From contig JAHLJT010003656.1 in NCBI GenBank assembly GCA_031308135.1, positions 72,558,984 through 72,622,983 of the forward strand: a stretch of 64,000 bases of DNA. The letters run 5' to 3'. The translations under genes and the position numbers were made by a program. Origin of the DNA: Acheta domesticus (lineage: Eukaryota; Arthropoda; Insecta; Orthoptera; Gryllidae). Below the pieces are notes generated by a model that searched no databases, was not told where the DNA came from, and was given only the letters and a program-made list of their open reading frames with translations. Below, one piece after another: positions 11,161-21,010 of the stretch. Position 1 is the stretch's first letter; every line of letters begins with the position of its first letter.

Positions 11161-12685
11161 AGCCAAGCAAAAGCACAAATATTTACAAAGCTGCTCTGGC
11201 AACAGTGCGTTTCTCGCTTCTTTGTTGAATTGCACGTTTTAAAATATTAGCTGAGGTGTTACATAGTAGAGTAGAAAATGCAGTATTTCAGTATTACGTA
11301 GCTGTTTCCAAAACAGCGAGAAAATGTGTGCTGTTGTAGCACCTAGTTTATTTTTGGTAAGTTAAGGAAATCCTTGATATCGTCGCGAATAAATTATCAA
11401 ATCCAACTTGTTTCAATCTAAAACGCTGCGAGATTTTTTTCTAGTCATATGAAACCGCCTGTAGTCCTGTAAAGATTATTCTTTCTCTTGTAAAACTTTT
11501 GGAAATAAAATGAGCTGGAAACATCCTATTTTGAACTTTTGAAATGTTCTTCTTACGTACAAATTGTAGAGAAATGTTAATTCACTTTGTTTGCTTATTT
11601 TGACATAACGACAGCACTGAGGATCACATTAAATGGTCACTATAAAACCAGTGTTCTCCGTTATATAATTCGTCAACAATTCCATCGTAAAGCAGTGAGC
11701 GTAATGAAAATTGTGTGGGCGCTGGTGTGTGTTACTTATTCAGTAGTTTGAACTGCCTGAACATGACACATTCTACTCCTCCTTAATGCCCACATTTAAA
11801 TTTAGATCCTAATTTGCAACTAATGAATATGAAAGAGGAGACTCGTCATGAAGGCCATAAATTCTTTCTCTTTCTGAAGAGTTTACTCTCGTTAAATAAA
11901 AATACTTCCCTAAGGCACAGCGCTTTCTCTTATTTACGGTCAATAGAATGTTATTGGTTAATAAAAGAGCTCTGATTCAATCATTTAAAGTCACATTTTA
12001 CTTTCCTGTTATATCATAAACGTAGTACGTATGTTAAAAAACTAGAAGCAATTTAAACATCGATTTCATTTATTTCAATTGGTCAAAATTCAAAATGGTA
12101 CCGACATTGACCAAAAAACTTTGAAAAATTAAACATTTTTTTGTCATCAGTCCAATTAATGAGATATTTTTCCTACAGTTTTCAAGTACATAGAACAAGT
12201 ATATTAGACCACGTATTACAATTTTTTTAGTAAATTATCAAAAGGCATTAATGAAACATCTTTTTCATTCAGTCGTCGGTTTGTATTACAAAATATTCGT
12301 TTTGGAGCTCAGTGAAAAAAGTGAGTGACTGAAAGATGAGATAAAAAGCTGGAAATTAGTATGAGACCAATGATTTTATATGAAATAAATATAGAAATGA
12401 GACGAGTGATTGGGTCGCCCAGCAAAGGGTAGGGAGATGTAAATAAAACCGCTTGGGAGTGTACTACTGGCACTTTTTAAATTAACATATTGTTAATTAA
12501 ATTAATGTTTAAAATTACTAGGATACCTATTTATAGTTATTTTTATTTTAAATTTATGATTCAAATCTTTTGCTGTTTGAGAATACCATCCCCCTGAAGA
12601 ACAACGGATTTTCTCCTTTATTATTCCTTTGTTTATGATCCATAATACTACCCAGTAGAACCGTGTTATAAAAATATTTGAAAAC
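11161..12685. other. AT-rich intergenic DNA, nothing recognised
   Basis: No coding frame, RNA gene or terminal repeat recognised between the DNA transposon and the Penelope-like pair. Confidence 0.6.
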
Positions 12686-12698
12686 ATACATTTTTGTG
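12686..12698. repeat. Probable target duplication of outer Penelope element, left
   Basis: ATACATTTTTGTG (13 bp) recurs exactly at 16776-16788. It overlaps the inverted terminal repeat by two bases. Confidence 0.6.
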
Positions 12699-12724
12699 AT
12701 GTGAGGTTCACGAGTTTGGGTCAA
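12697..12724. repeat. 28-bp inverted repeat of PLE-A, left arm
   Basis: A 28-bp sequence beginning TGATGTGAGGTTCACG, exactly complementary to 16716-16743. Confidence 0.9.
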
Positions 12725-12730
12725 TTTTTT

Positions 12731-12770
12731 TTGACGTTTCGGTCACACATTCGACCTTCATCAGGGCTAC
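12731..12770 (-). ncRNA. Hammerhead-ribozyme-like motif in PLE-A 3' UTR
   Basis: On the minus strand the order is CTGATGA, a stem II made of GGTC...GACC around an 8-base loop, then GAAA followed by CGTC. This matches the conserved hammerhead core (CUGAUGA - stem II - GAAA - minimal stem III - UH). Minimal type I hammerheads are known in Penelope-like elements. Stem I (GTAGCC on the 5' side, AAAAAA on the 3' side) looks very weak, so self-cleavage as a monomer is doubtful. Confidence 0.65.
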
Positions 12771-13231
12771 ATAAAATACAATACATACATATAATTACAA
12801 AATATATATCGTGCTCATATAAAAAACAAACTAAACATTGGTTTTACAATTCACCTGACACGTTTTTTTTATACAAGAAACATAGTTTATATTTCATACC
12901 TGTAGCATGGGACAAGAAGGACAATGGTAATTTACATTCTAGCTGTGTCCCCATTCTTGTAGTTTTTAGGAATGGTACACAAATACATTAAAAGTTTCAT
13001 CACGCAACTGTTGTGTATACACAGCTGATAGGGTGGCGTGTGTTGCCAACTTGCCAAAAGTGAAACAAACACATGAAATACAACCAAAAGAAAACATATT
13101 CACAGTAAAAACAAACATATAATTAATAAGGAGGGCTAACAATGATAAATAATTTCGAATTAAAAATAACACAGTGTTGTTTGGTATTACATAATATTGT
13201 TGGGAAAAAAAGGGAGAGGGAACAGCCACAC
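12771..13231 (-). other. 3' UTR region of PLE-A
   Basis: AT-rich sequence between the stop codon of the PLE-A frame (13232) and the hammerhead-like motif. Overlapping short frames are not supported as genes. Confidence 0.5.
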
Positions 13232-14099
13232 TTAATTACCAATTATATTGGCATAGACCTTGCTCAGTCTTTCAATGTCATTTCTGTGGTTACAAGTCCT
13301 ATTGTTAAATTTATTGATGTATGGCATTTCTTTGGTGGTTCTCTTTTTAAATTTTTTTTCTTTGTCCAGAATGGAAGCATTGTCAAAACCAAAAGTGTGT
13401 TTTTTCTTTAAGGCATGTTTAGCTAGTGTGCACAATGATGTCTGATTTTTAATGTCATTCTTATGCTGTGCAATTCTTCTTTTAAATTTTTGTTTTGTCT
13501 GTCCAATGTAAATTTGATTACAGTCTCTGCATGGGATGTTGTATATGATGTTGGTCTGTTCCATTCTGTCAATTTTTTGTTTTGTATTACTAAATAGCAA
13601 TCTTCCAAGGTTATTCTGATTTTTGAAGGCTATCTTAGTGCTGCTGCTATGCAAAGTGTGGCCTAGTGGTTCAGAAAGACCTTTAATATAAGTAATTGAC
13701 CTAAATTCTTTGTTATTTGACTGTGTGTCATTGTTTGTCATGCTGTTGTCTTTATGTTTGTTATTGTATAATATGCTGTTGACTAATTTATGAGGAAATG
13801 AATTTTTTAGGAGGATGTGTTTTATAACATGGAGGTTCTTTTTGTGGAATTCTGAATAGCTCAAATTGAGAGCTCGATGTTTGAGGGCAAGTGCTGTATT
13901 TACTTTCTGACTAAGTGGGTGATGGGAATTAAAGTTCAGATATATGTCTGACATAACTGGTTTCCTGTACCAATCAGTTTTTATGGTACCATTATTGTTT
14001 CTAATTACATGAGTATCTAGAAAGGGTATTTTGTTATTAGTTTCATATTCTATAGTGAATTTGATCTTTTGGTGGTATGCATTGAATAAATTTAATATG
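13232..14099 (-). pseudogene. PLE-A polyprotein, C-terminal part (end of RT and GIY-YIG endonuclease)
   Basis: Minus-strand coding sequence, open from the insertion junction (target duplication at 14085-14099) to a stop at 13232. It begins just after RT motif C and continues through a motif D/E-like FLDTHV and the thumb-type 'DWYRKP' segment. The C-terminus carries the Penelope-type GIY-YIG endonuclease signature, IPCRDCNQIYIGQTKQ, with the paired cysteines typical of the family. The matching upstream part lies at 16501-16716. It is pseudogenised by the inner insertion, by an in-frame TAA in the upstream part and by 5' truncation. It is clearly different in sequence from the inner element, so it represents a separate subfamily. 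Confidence 0.88.
14085..14099. repeat. 15-bp target site duplication of inner element, left
   Basis: AATAAATTTAATATG, repeated exactly at 16501-16515. Confidence 0.92.
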
Positions 14100-16137
14100 T
14101 GCCAAGCTACTACAGAATAAATACATTAACAAAATTACTATATTGGTGCAAGAACAGTTAAGCTTCGAAGAACAATTCTTCAACTTTGACCATAGCAAGT
14201 GGATTTTAAATTTAACTGATGTGCCTATTGATTTAGATGTACAAAAGTTTTTAAGTTTAGGACCTAAATTTGGTTTACCTCAAGTGAAAAAGAATATTCC
14301 AATCGTCAATTACATATGTGATGTGGAAAATAATCTACAATTTTTGCATAATAATCAAAGAGATAAGTTAAGGAATCAAATCTGCAATGTTCTATATAAC
14401 TCTTTAAAAAATCAAAAATCCAATGGTTTAGACAAATTTATCATCAACATTTATAAGAAAACCAAACATTTCCTTAAATGTAACAAAAATTTATTCCTCA
14501 CAACAGCTGATAAAGGAGCTGTTACAGTTATCATGGATAAGCAAGATTATATTAATAACAGTTTTAAACTATTGGATGATACTAACACCTATAAAAATAT
14601 CCCTAAAGATAATACCAAATCTTTACAGAACAACATTAATTCCTTAATTAATGATTGGCACAAAAAACAATACATCTCTATAAATGAAAAAAATTCTCTC
14701 ATATGTCACAATGGTGTCATCCCAAAATTATATACTTTACCTAAGATCCATAAGCAACCTTTATCTATGAGACCTATTGTAGCAGGTATTAATAGCCCTA
14801 CTTACAGATTAGCCAAATTCTACCATCAAATTTTAAGCCACATTACAGGAAAAAAGTCGAGTCATGTTAGTAATGCTCTGCAATTTAAAAAATGCATTGA
14901 TTCTATATCCATTCCACCTGGATATATCCTCTGCTCTTTGGATGTTAAGTCTTTATATACCAACATCCCAATTGAACTATTTGATAATATTATTAAAGAA
15001 CATTGGTCTGACATTAGTAAATACACCCCCATCTCCTTAGATCAATTCTTAATAGGTTTAAGAGCCATTTTAAATAACAACGCATTTTCTTTTAACAAAA
15101 AAATTTACCTTCAAACCTTTGGATTAGCAATGGGGTCTCCTGTTTCCTCTGTACTTGCCAATCTAATCATGGAACAAATAGAGGTCTTCTGCTTCTCCCA
15201 AATTCAATTCCATGTCTTATTTTATTACAGGTACATGGATGACTTGATTACTTGTTTACATCAATCCAATGTCGACACTTTGGTCGATATACATAACAAA
15301 TTCCACCCCAGGTTAATCTTTACCACAGAATTTGAGAACGAAAAAAGAGAAATTAGTTTTTTAAATCTTAAATTAATTGTTAAACAAAATAAAATTATAA
15401 CAGACTGGTATCAAAAGCCAACCTTTTCAGGAAGAGTTTTAAATTATCTATCCAAGCATTCTAAGAATCAAAAAATAGCCATGGTTTACAATCTTGTAGA
15501 TTCCGCTCTAAATTTAGCTAATCCTGAATTTCACAACAAAAATCTAAAGATAGTCGAAAATATCCTGAAAAACAATCTCTACCCATCATTCTTTATTAAT
15601 AAATATATTCAAAAAAGATTAACACACAAATCCAAAACAATTACCAGCAATACAAATTTACGAATACCCTTACCATTTTATGAACCTGTCAATGATAAAA
15701 TAAAAGCCTATTTCAGAAAATACAATTTAGACATTGTATTTTACAATCTAAATAAAACTAGCCATCTTTATGACAAGCAGAAGGATAAACCTAGACTAGG
15801 AGATAAATCGAATGTTGTATACTCCATTCCTTGCAATGATTGTCAGCAGGTGTATATTGGGGAGACTAAGCAATATATTAGCAGACGGATATACCAGCAT
15901 AAATACGACATTAACAAAGACGCGGATTTGCATACATCTTTAACCAAGCATAGGACGGAACTTAACCATTCTATTGCATTTGACAAAGTCAAAATTTTAC
16001 ATTATGAAAAACAAACATCAAAAAGGCTAATCGCTGAAATGTTGTATATAATAATGAATGATACGATGAACACAAAAAGTGACATACAGAAGCTGAACCA
16101 AATTTATAAAATGTTAATGCTGCACCAACTTCCATAA
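14100..16137 (+). CDS. PLE-B polyprotein, reverse transcriptase plus GIY-YIG endonuclease, N-terminus missing
   Basis: One open frame runs from the insertion junction to the TAA at 16135-16137; no initiating ATG precedes the conserved part, so the start was lost by 5' truncation. Counting from codon 14143, the RT palm motifs are LDVKSLYTNIP (motif A, catalytic D267), GLAMGSPVSS (motif B, about 327-336) and YMDD at 364-367 (motif C, the metal-binding pair). The endonuclease signature IPCNDCQQVYIGETKQ is at about 562-577, with catalytic-type RR and H residues following in SRRIYQHK. In Penelope-like elements the RT is related to telomerase and the C-terminal GIY-YIG nuclease nicks target DNA. 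No internal stop or frameshift is seen. As truncated it probably cannot be translated normally. Confidence 0.92.
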
Positions 16138-16357
16138 TTGTGTTATTTTTTTTTTTTTGCCAATCCTACATGTTTGAAATGTTTATTCCTTAACATATCT
16201 AAATGTGCTACTCTCATCAATTGCATAATGTAAATATTTGTTTTGACAAACCTTCAGGGTTTTGTGGATGTAACAGTATTGTAAATATTTAACTTAAAAA
16301 TTGTAAATTCTATTGTTTTATATTAATTTATTTAACATTGTTAACCGTTGCCATAAT

Positions 16358-16400
16358 TGCTCTTGACAAGGCATGTACAAAGCATGCGAAACGTTGAGCC
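16358..16400 (+). ncRNA. Degenerate hammerhead-like motif in PLE-B 3' UTR
   Basis: GCTC and GAGC form stem I, GCATG and CATGC form stem II, and GAAAC followed by GTT fits the second core half. The first core half reads CTTGACAA instead of CUGAUGA. The architecture is hammerhead-like, but the changed core makes cleavage activity unlikely unless it is a variant form. Confidence 0.5.
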
Positions 16401-16500
16401 AATAATAAATGTTTTTTAAAAGAAGTTTAATTCCTGTAATCAATTTTGATTGATCCTATATGGTCAAATACATATATTTATTCGTACCATCAACACCTAC

Positions 16501-16515
16501 AATAAATTTAATATG
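16501..16515. repeat. 15-bp target site duplication of inner element, right
   Basis: Exact copy of 14085-14099. Confidence 0.92.
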
Positions 16516-16716
16516 GTGTCTCCTTTGTTATTTGGTATGGCCATCAGTAAGTCATCCACATATTTGTAAATAAAAGGAATGTGAAAATCAATTTATTTCA
16601 TTGTTACATCTAAAGCCTTGTTCATGACTATGTCAGCAATGGTAGGTGCGCAGGGGGAGCCCATCGCAACACCATCTACCGTACAATAGAATTGATTATT
16701 ATAGATAAACTATATT
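16501..16716 (-). pseudogene. PLE-A reverse transcriptase fragment (motifs B and C)
   Basis: Read on the minus strand this encodes VDGVAMGSPCAPTIAD (RT motif B) and then KYVDDLLMAIPNN (motif C with the catalytic DD pair). The frame runs directly into the 13232-14099 segment once the inner insertion is discounted. One in-frame TAA lies between the two motifs, near 16596. Coding similarity stops at the 28-bp inverted repeat (16716), so motif A and the N-terminus were never included. Confidence 0.88.
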
Positions 16717-16743
16717 TGACCCAAACTCGTGAACCTCACATCA
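16716..16743. repeat. 28-bp inverted repeat of PLE-A, right arm
   Basis: Exact complement of 12697-12724. Confidence 0.9.
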
Positions 16744-16775
16744 TTATTACTACGGGTCAAGAATCATCCAACATT

Positions 16776-16788
16776 ATACATTTTTGTG
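16776..16788. repeat. Probable target duplication of outer Penelope element, right
   Basis: ATACATTTTTGTG, identical to 12686-12698. Between it and the inverted repeat lie 32 bases of extra sequence (16744-16775) that may belong to the element's 5' junction. Confidence 0.6.
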
Positions 16789-18215
16789 CTTTTGGAGGGA
16801 ATTATGGGTTGGATATCATAATACGTTATATTATGGTTATCTTGCATTCTTCATGATTTCTTGACTTAACATAAGGTGTCAAGTATTCCACTGTTAACTT
16901 CCCTTTCTCCTCCATTATAACGTCAATTAAAAAAATATAATCAGCTCATTGAAACTTCTACCATCCAAGCGATGCACTATTCACTAGACAATCAACATAT
17001 CACCACAAAGAAAAGCTCAATACCAAAAACCAGATGATGAGCATTCTACCTTATCAAATACTGCACATTTTCATCTGTTTCCTTGGCTAGAGCACAAAAA
17101 TGATGTTAGTATGAATGACCTTTTGACAGACACCGCTCACCTTCCAGTCTTTCATGTACCACGGTCAGATTAAATAGATTATCACTTTTCGCAGATACAA
17201 GTTATTTTTATAATAATATCTACATGAGCAAGATTCCTATCTCATTCAGCCTTTGTCAAAGGTGTTTGAGAGTAAATATATTAGTCTCCCAGCTCGACAC
17301 CTGCGAAAAAAATTGTCATTTAGACTTCTGAATATTGTAGCAAATAAAATCCTATGGAACGAATATTACGTCTATTACAGACATGAAATTACAATACGAG
17401 TGTCTCTCGGCGTGAAGTGAATAGCGAAAAATGTATATATTCGGACTCGGAATAACGCATATTCTTTTAAAAGCGGATTCTTTTAAACCAGGATTCTACT
17501 GTAATTATTTCTTCTACAATTCTCACGTTCAAAGGAACTCCGTCCTCCATTTCTACTTGCCAAGAACTCGAGGGAGCCGGTTACACTCTTACGGCGATTT
17601 CAATCAGATATTCTATAGGTTAATACATTTCAACCGACTTTTTCGAGATTTCACTTTCATTTTAGATTCGGCTATACCGAACGATTCTCATAAATTTTCC
17701 GTCCATTCTTGCGGGTGATAAAGTATTTTCTAGTGAAGGAACCTCTCTCCGTGACCCACATAAAACACTCCCTTGGGATGGAATCGATCACTGGGAACAA
17801 GGGTATTCGAATCGCACTAAAAAACGACTTCTGAATGTACTGCAAATTCTTTCGAGTGGCGGCCATCCGTTCACACGTCTCTCGAGCCATTAACGCCCTC
17901 CACTACGTGACGTTGATAACGCCTCGGAGCAAGTCTAATAATAACATCAACCTTTCCACCCACATACTGAACTTTATAGGAGGAGCGTCTAGAAAATGTA
18001 AACAGGAAACATTCATAAATTGCAAGCTTTCTGCCAAAGTGCTCGGGCAGGGGACGCACGACCCAGCGGAAATATATGAAAAAGGTTTCGTTTAATATCC
18101 CTTTATTTTAGTGCTCAGGCGCAGGCAATCTATGCTTTACCACGTCCCGTCGCTGAAATATATATATTACAACGGCAGTAATAACACGTTTATTACGTTA
18201 GTTTAGATGAGGCAG
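16789..18215. other. Intergenic DNA, nothing recognised
   Basis: Mixed-composition sequence with short frames only. No mobile element ends, RNA genes or domains recognised. Confidence 0.5.
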
Positions 18216-18219
18216 ATAT

Positions 18220-18260
18220 TAATAAAACAATAGGGCTCGGGTGGGCCGCGCGGCGCGGGC

Positions 18261-18317
<57 letters not shown>

Positions 18318-18868
18318 CGTGGTCACCGGCGAGTGTGCGTGTGCGAACATGCATGTCGCTCGCGCGCGGCTGAGCATGAGGTCAACTGCGCGTGCATGCA
18401 AACGAGCGGGGCATCGCCACGCTCGCGTCCCGCGCCGACCGACAGGAAGACAGGACGGACGAGCGCCGGGTGCGCCAAAAAAAAAGAGAGAAGCACGACG
18501 AGCGAGCGGGACCAGAAAACTAACGAGTCTACCCTGCGGATAACGTTATCGAGCACGCGAGCACGACGGACAGACGCACGACTGCGGGACCGCCGCCGCC
18601 GCCGCCACTGCCGGCCGGTGTACCAACAACAGCGCACTTCGGACCGGTGTGTAAACGAACGACCGGGTCGGCGGATTAGCGTATCAACGGTTTGGCGGGA
18701 GGGAGTCGGTCGGGAGGGGAGGGGGTCGCGCAAACAAACGACCTAAGTCCAGGGATGATGTTAGCGGCGGCGCGGGCACCGGCGGCCGGCCGGCCGGCCG
18801 GGTGGACAGATGGACGGACGGTCCGGCGCCGCGCCGGCGCGCGTGTGCACGGCTTCATGCAGGCGGAA
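18220..18868. promoter_or_regulatory. CpG island with (GGC)18
   Basis: Very CpG-dense sequence starting with a perfect run of about 18 GGC units at 18262-18315; a GGCC-rich palindromic run lies at 18783-18800. Alternative frames translate to poly-Ala or similar, which is expected from the repeat. It may be the promoter or 5' UTR island of a host gene, but no gene could be attached. Confidence 0.5.
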
Positions 18869-19395
18869 CCGGCTGCAATAGCTCAGCGGACCCGCGTCTG
18901 AAGCATCATTGACCGAATGGTCGTAAGTGGAGATGCGGACCTCGTAGGTGGCGGCTTTCCCCAACCACGTAGATGAGCCTGTCTGGATGAGAACTCTGGC
19001 AGCCGCCTGAGTTTAGTAGATTCCCATTGGTTGTCGGATTAATAACAGGCAAATTACGGAGCAATGCTTTAACAAAATAGCAATGACCATGCACGATGTT
19101 CCCTCTTCCTTGCCCTCCCCCTCCCTTTCATACATACACTTACACACACTTGAACTTATGGGCACTTCTACACACACACACCCTACCACTCATGTCAGAA
19201 GACAGCAGGAAACTTAGACCCAACCTGATCTGGGGAGGTGCCACGCTAGGGGAGGTACTTGGAGAGGGAAACTTCATAAACCGCCGTTTAGGTCGACGCC
19301 GGATCTCACGGGGAAGATCATCATCATCACAGCCTCGGATATAATATGCACTACTATTACGGAACTAACGAGTAGTTAGCGGGTCTTCAATCAAT
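18869..19395 (+). repeat. SINE copy 4, diverged
   Basis: A weaker family member. Recognisable segments are 'TAATAACAGGCAAATTACGGAGCAATGCTTTAAC', the 'TCTTCCTTGCCCTCCCCCTCCC' segment, GGTCGACGCCGGATCTCACG and the final 'TAGTTAGCGGGTCTTCAATC'. It splits two CpG-rich blocks. Boundaries are approximate. Confidence 0.65.
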
Positions 19396-19429
19396 ACTCC
19401 CTCTCTCATTCACTCAGTCATTCGCAGGA

Positions 19430-20050
19430 GGCAGAACCGCAGAACACAGAAACAAACGACCCAAGTCCAGGGATGCCGTTACCGGGGGCGCAGAGGCACG
19501 AGCGGCCGGCCGGTCGCTCCTCCGACGCGACGAGCGCGCGTGCGCACGGCCACACGACGGCGGAATGCGCCGGAAGTGCCCGCGAAACCGCCCGTAAGCG
19601 AATGAGCGCGCGCCGGCGACGGACGGGCGGGCGGACGGACGGCGGCCGCCGGCGCGGCGTTCGCGCAGGAAGGCAGCGGGGCGTACGTGCGCGCACGCAC
19701 ACCGCTAGGGCGCCGAGCACGGGGCGGACGTCCGGTGGCGACGCGGGTGACGGGGCGGCGAGGGGCGCGGGGGCCGGCGGCGGTGGTGGCGGAGGCAACG
19801 ATCGATGTCCGCGTGTGTCGACCGCCGCCGCCGCCGCCGTTGCCGCCGCACGGCGCCAAAAATAGGCGCCCGCGCCGCGCGCGCACCCCCGCGGGCAAGT
19901 AGGTCAGCGCGCGCCGCTCGGCCGCCGCGCGTCGCCAGGCGGGCAGGGCGCGTCCGCGCGAGGCGAGCGCCCCGCGCGCCCCGCCCACCGGCCTCGGCGC
20001 CCGCTCCCAGCCACGGCTCCCGCCCCAAACGCCCCGCCGCGCCGTTCCGG
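19430..20050. promoter_or_regulatory. CpG-rich block
   Basis: A second CpG-dense region. Its start, AACAAACGACCCAAGTCCAG at about 19453, is a diverged copy of 18735 (one change), and the following GGCCGGCCGG run is also shared. This suggests a local duplication or one island split by the SINE. No coding gene supported. Confidence 0.45.
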
Positions 20051-20084
20051 AATGACTCGCACCTACCTCCATTGCTCCCTCCGT

Positions 20085-20500
20085 TCTCCCTCCCCTGGAC
20101 ACACCGTCTCCATCCCGAACCTCCGTCCCGTACTGGACACACCTCCATCCCCAACCTCTGTCCCCGTACTGGACATACCGTCTCGATCCCCAACCTCCGC
20201 CCCTGTACTGGACACACCTTCTCCATCCCCAACCTCCGTCCCCGTACTGGACACACCGTCTCCATCCCCAACCTCCGTCCCCGTACTGGACATACCGTCT
20301 CCATCCCCCACCTCCGCCCCTGTACTGGACACACCTTCTCCATCCCCAACCTCCGTCCCCGTACTGGACATACCGTCTCGATCCCCAACCTCCGCCCCTG
20401 TACTGGACACACCTTCTCCATCCCCAACCTCCGTCCCCGTACTGGACATTCCGTCTCCATACCCAACCTCCGCACCTGTACTGGACACACAGTCCCCGGC
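20085..20500. repeat. 39-bp minisatellite
   Basis: About ten units with a 39-bp period, core ACTGGACACACCTTCTCCAT followed by CCCCAACCTCCGTCCCCGT. Because 39 is divisible by three, open frames with a 13-residue repeat arise on both strands; these are not taken as genes. Two unit variants (CATACCGTCTC and CACACCTTCTC) alternate. Confidence 0.9.
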
Positions 20501-20509
20501 CTGTGTCCC

Positions 20510-21010
20510 TTGCGTTTCTTCCCGGTCCCTGATCCCCAGTTCCCAGTCCTGCTCAGTTTTTGCCTTCCATCCCCGGCCTTGGCCCGCTCCCAGCCACGGC
20601 ACCCGCCCCAACCGTCGCACCGCGCCGCTCCGGATGTACACGCCCAGCCTAGCCTACCGCAATCTCAACCTTTTCCCGCCGTGCTCCCTCCCCTTTCCAT
20701 CAACATCACCGTTCCCGGTCTCCGCCCCTGTACTAGACCCTCGTTACCGGTCTGTGGCCCTTTCATTTGTTCTCGGTCCCCGATCCTCAGTTCCCAGTCC
20801 TGCTCAGTTTTTGGCTTCCGCCCCCAGCATCGGCTCGCTCCTAGCCGCGGACCCGGCTCGAACGCCGCGCTGGTACGGATGTACACGCTCCCGCCCTCGT
20901 CTTTGCCATGACCCGCTCCTACAGCGATTTCCGTGGTCGCACCTCGTCCCGAACAAACCTGCCTCATCCCCATCCCCAGCCTCTACTCCTGTACTGGACC
21001 CACCCTCCCT
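20510..21010. repeat. Tandem duplication, about 250-bp unit
   Basis: The segment CAGTTCCCAGTCCTGCTCAG occurs near 20536 and again near 20788, with matching flanks such as CGGTCCCTGATC against CGGTCCCCGATC and the 'GCTCCCAGCCACGG' and 'GCTCCTAGCCGCGG' pair. The period is about 252 bp. Confidence 0.75.

Larger units (their letters stand above)
14100..16500 (+). mobile_element. Inner Penelope-like element (PLE-B), 5' truncated, inserted in PLE-A
   Basis: A 2.4-kb plus-strand insertion bounded by a perfect 15-bp target duplication. The frame is open from its first base, implying loss of the 5' end during integration. After the stop at 16137 comes an AT-rich 3' UTR with a hammerhead-like motif, ending near 16500. 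The exact duplication and undamaged frame suggest it is younger than the outer element. Confidence 0.9.
12699..16775 (-). mobile_element. Outer Penelope-like element (PLE-A), interrupted and degraded
   Basis: A minus-strand Penelope-like element whose pieces lie on both sides of the inner insertion. The endonuclease half and 3' UTR lie at 12699-14099, and the reverse-transcriptase motif B-C part at 16501-16716. The frame lines up when the inner element and one target duplication are ignored. It is 5' truncated before RT motif A. Identical 28-bp inverted repeats lie at 12697-12724 and 16716-16743, meaning a piece of the 3' terminal sequence is present in reverse at the 5' end; inverted terminal fragments of this kind are known in Penelope elements. 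A 13-bp direct repeat at 12686 and 16776 fits a target duplication. Confidence 0.85.

Noticed and set aside
19705..20911. Overlapping plus- and minus-strand frames of 190-370 codons with 13-residue repeats
   Set aside because: They come from the 39-bp minisatellite and adjacent CpG-rich DNA; several frames on both strands are open at once, which indicates composition and not coding.
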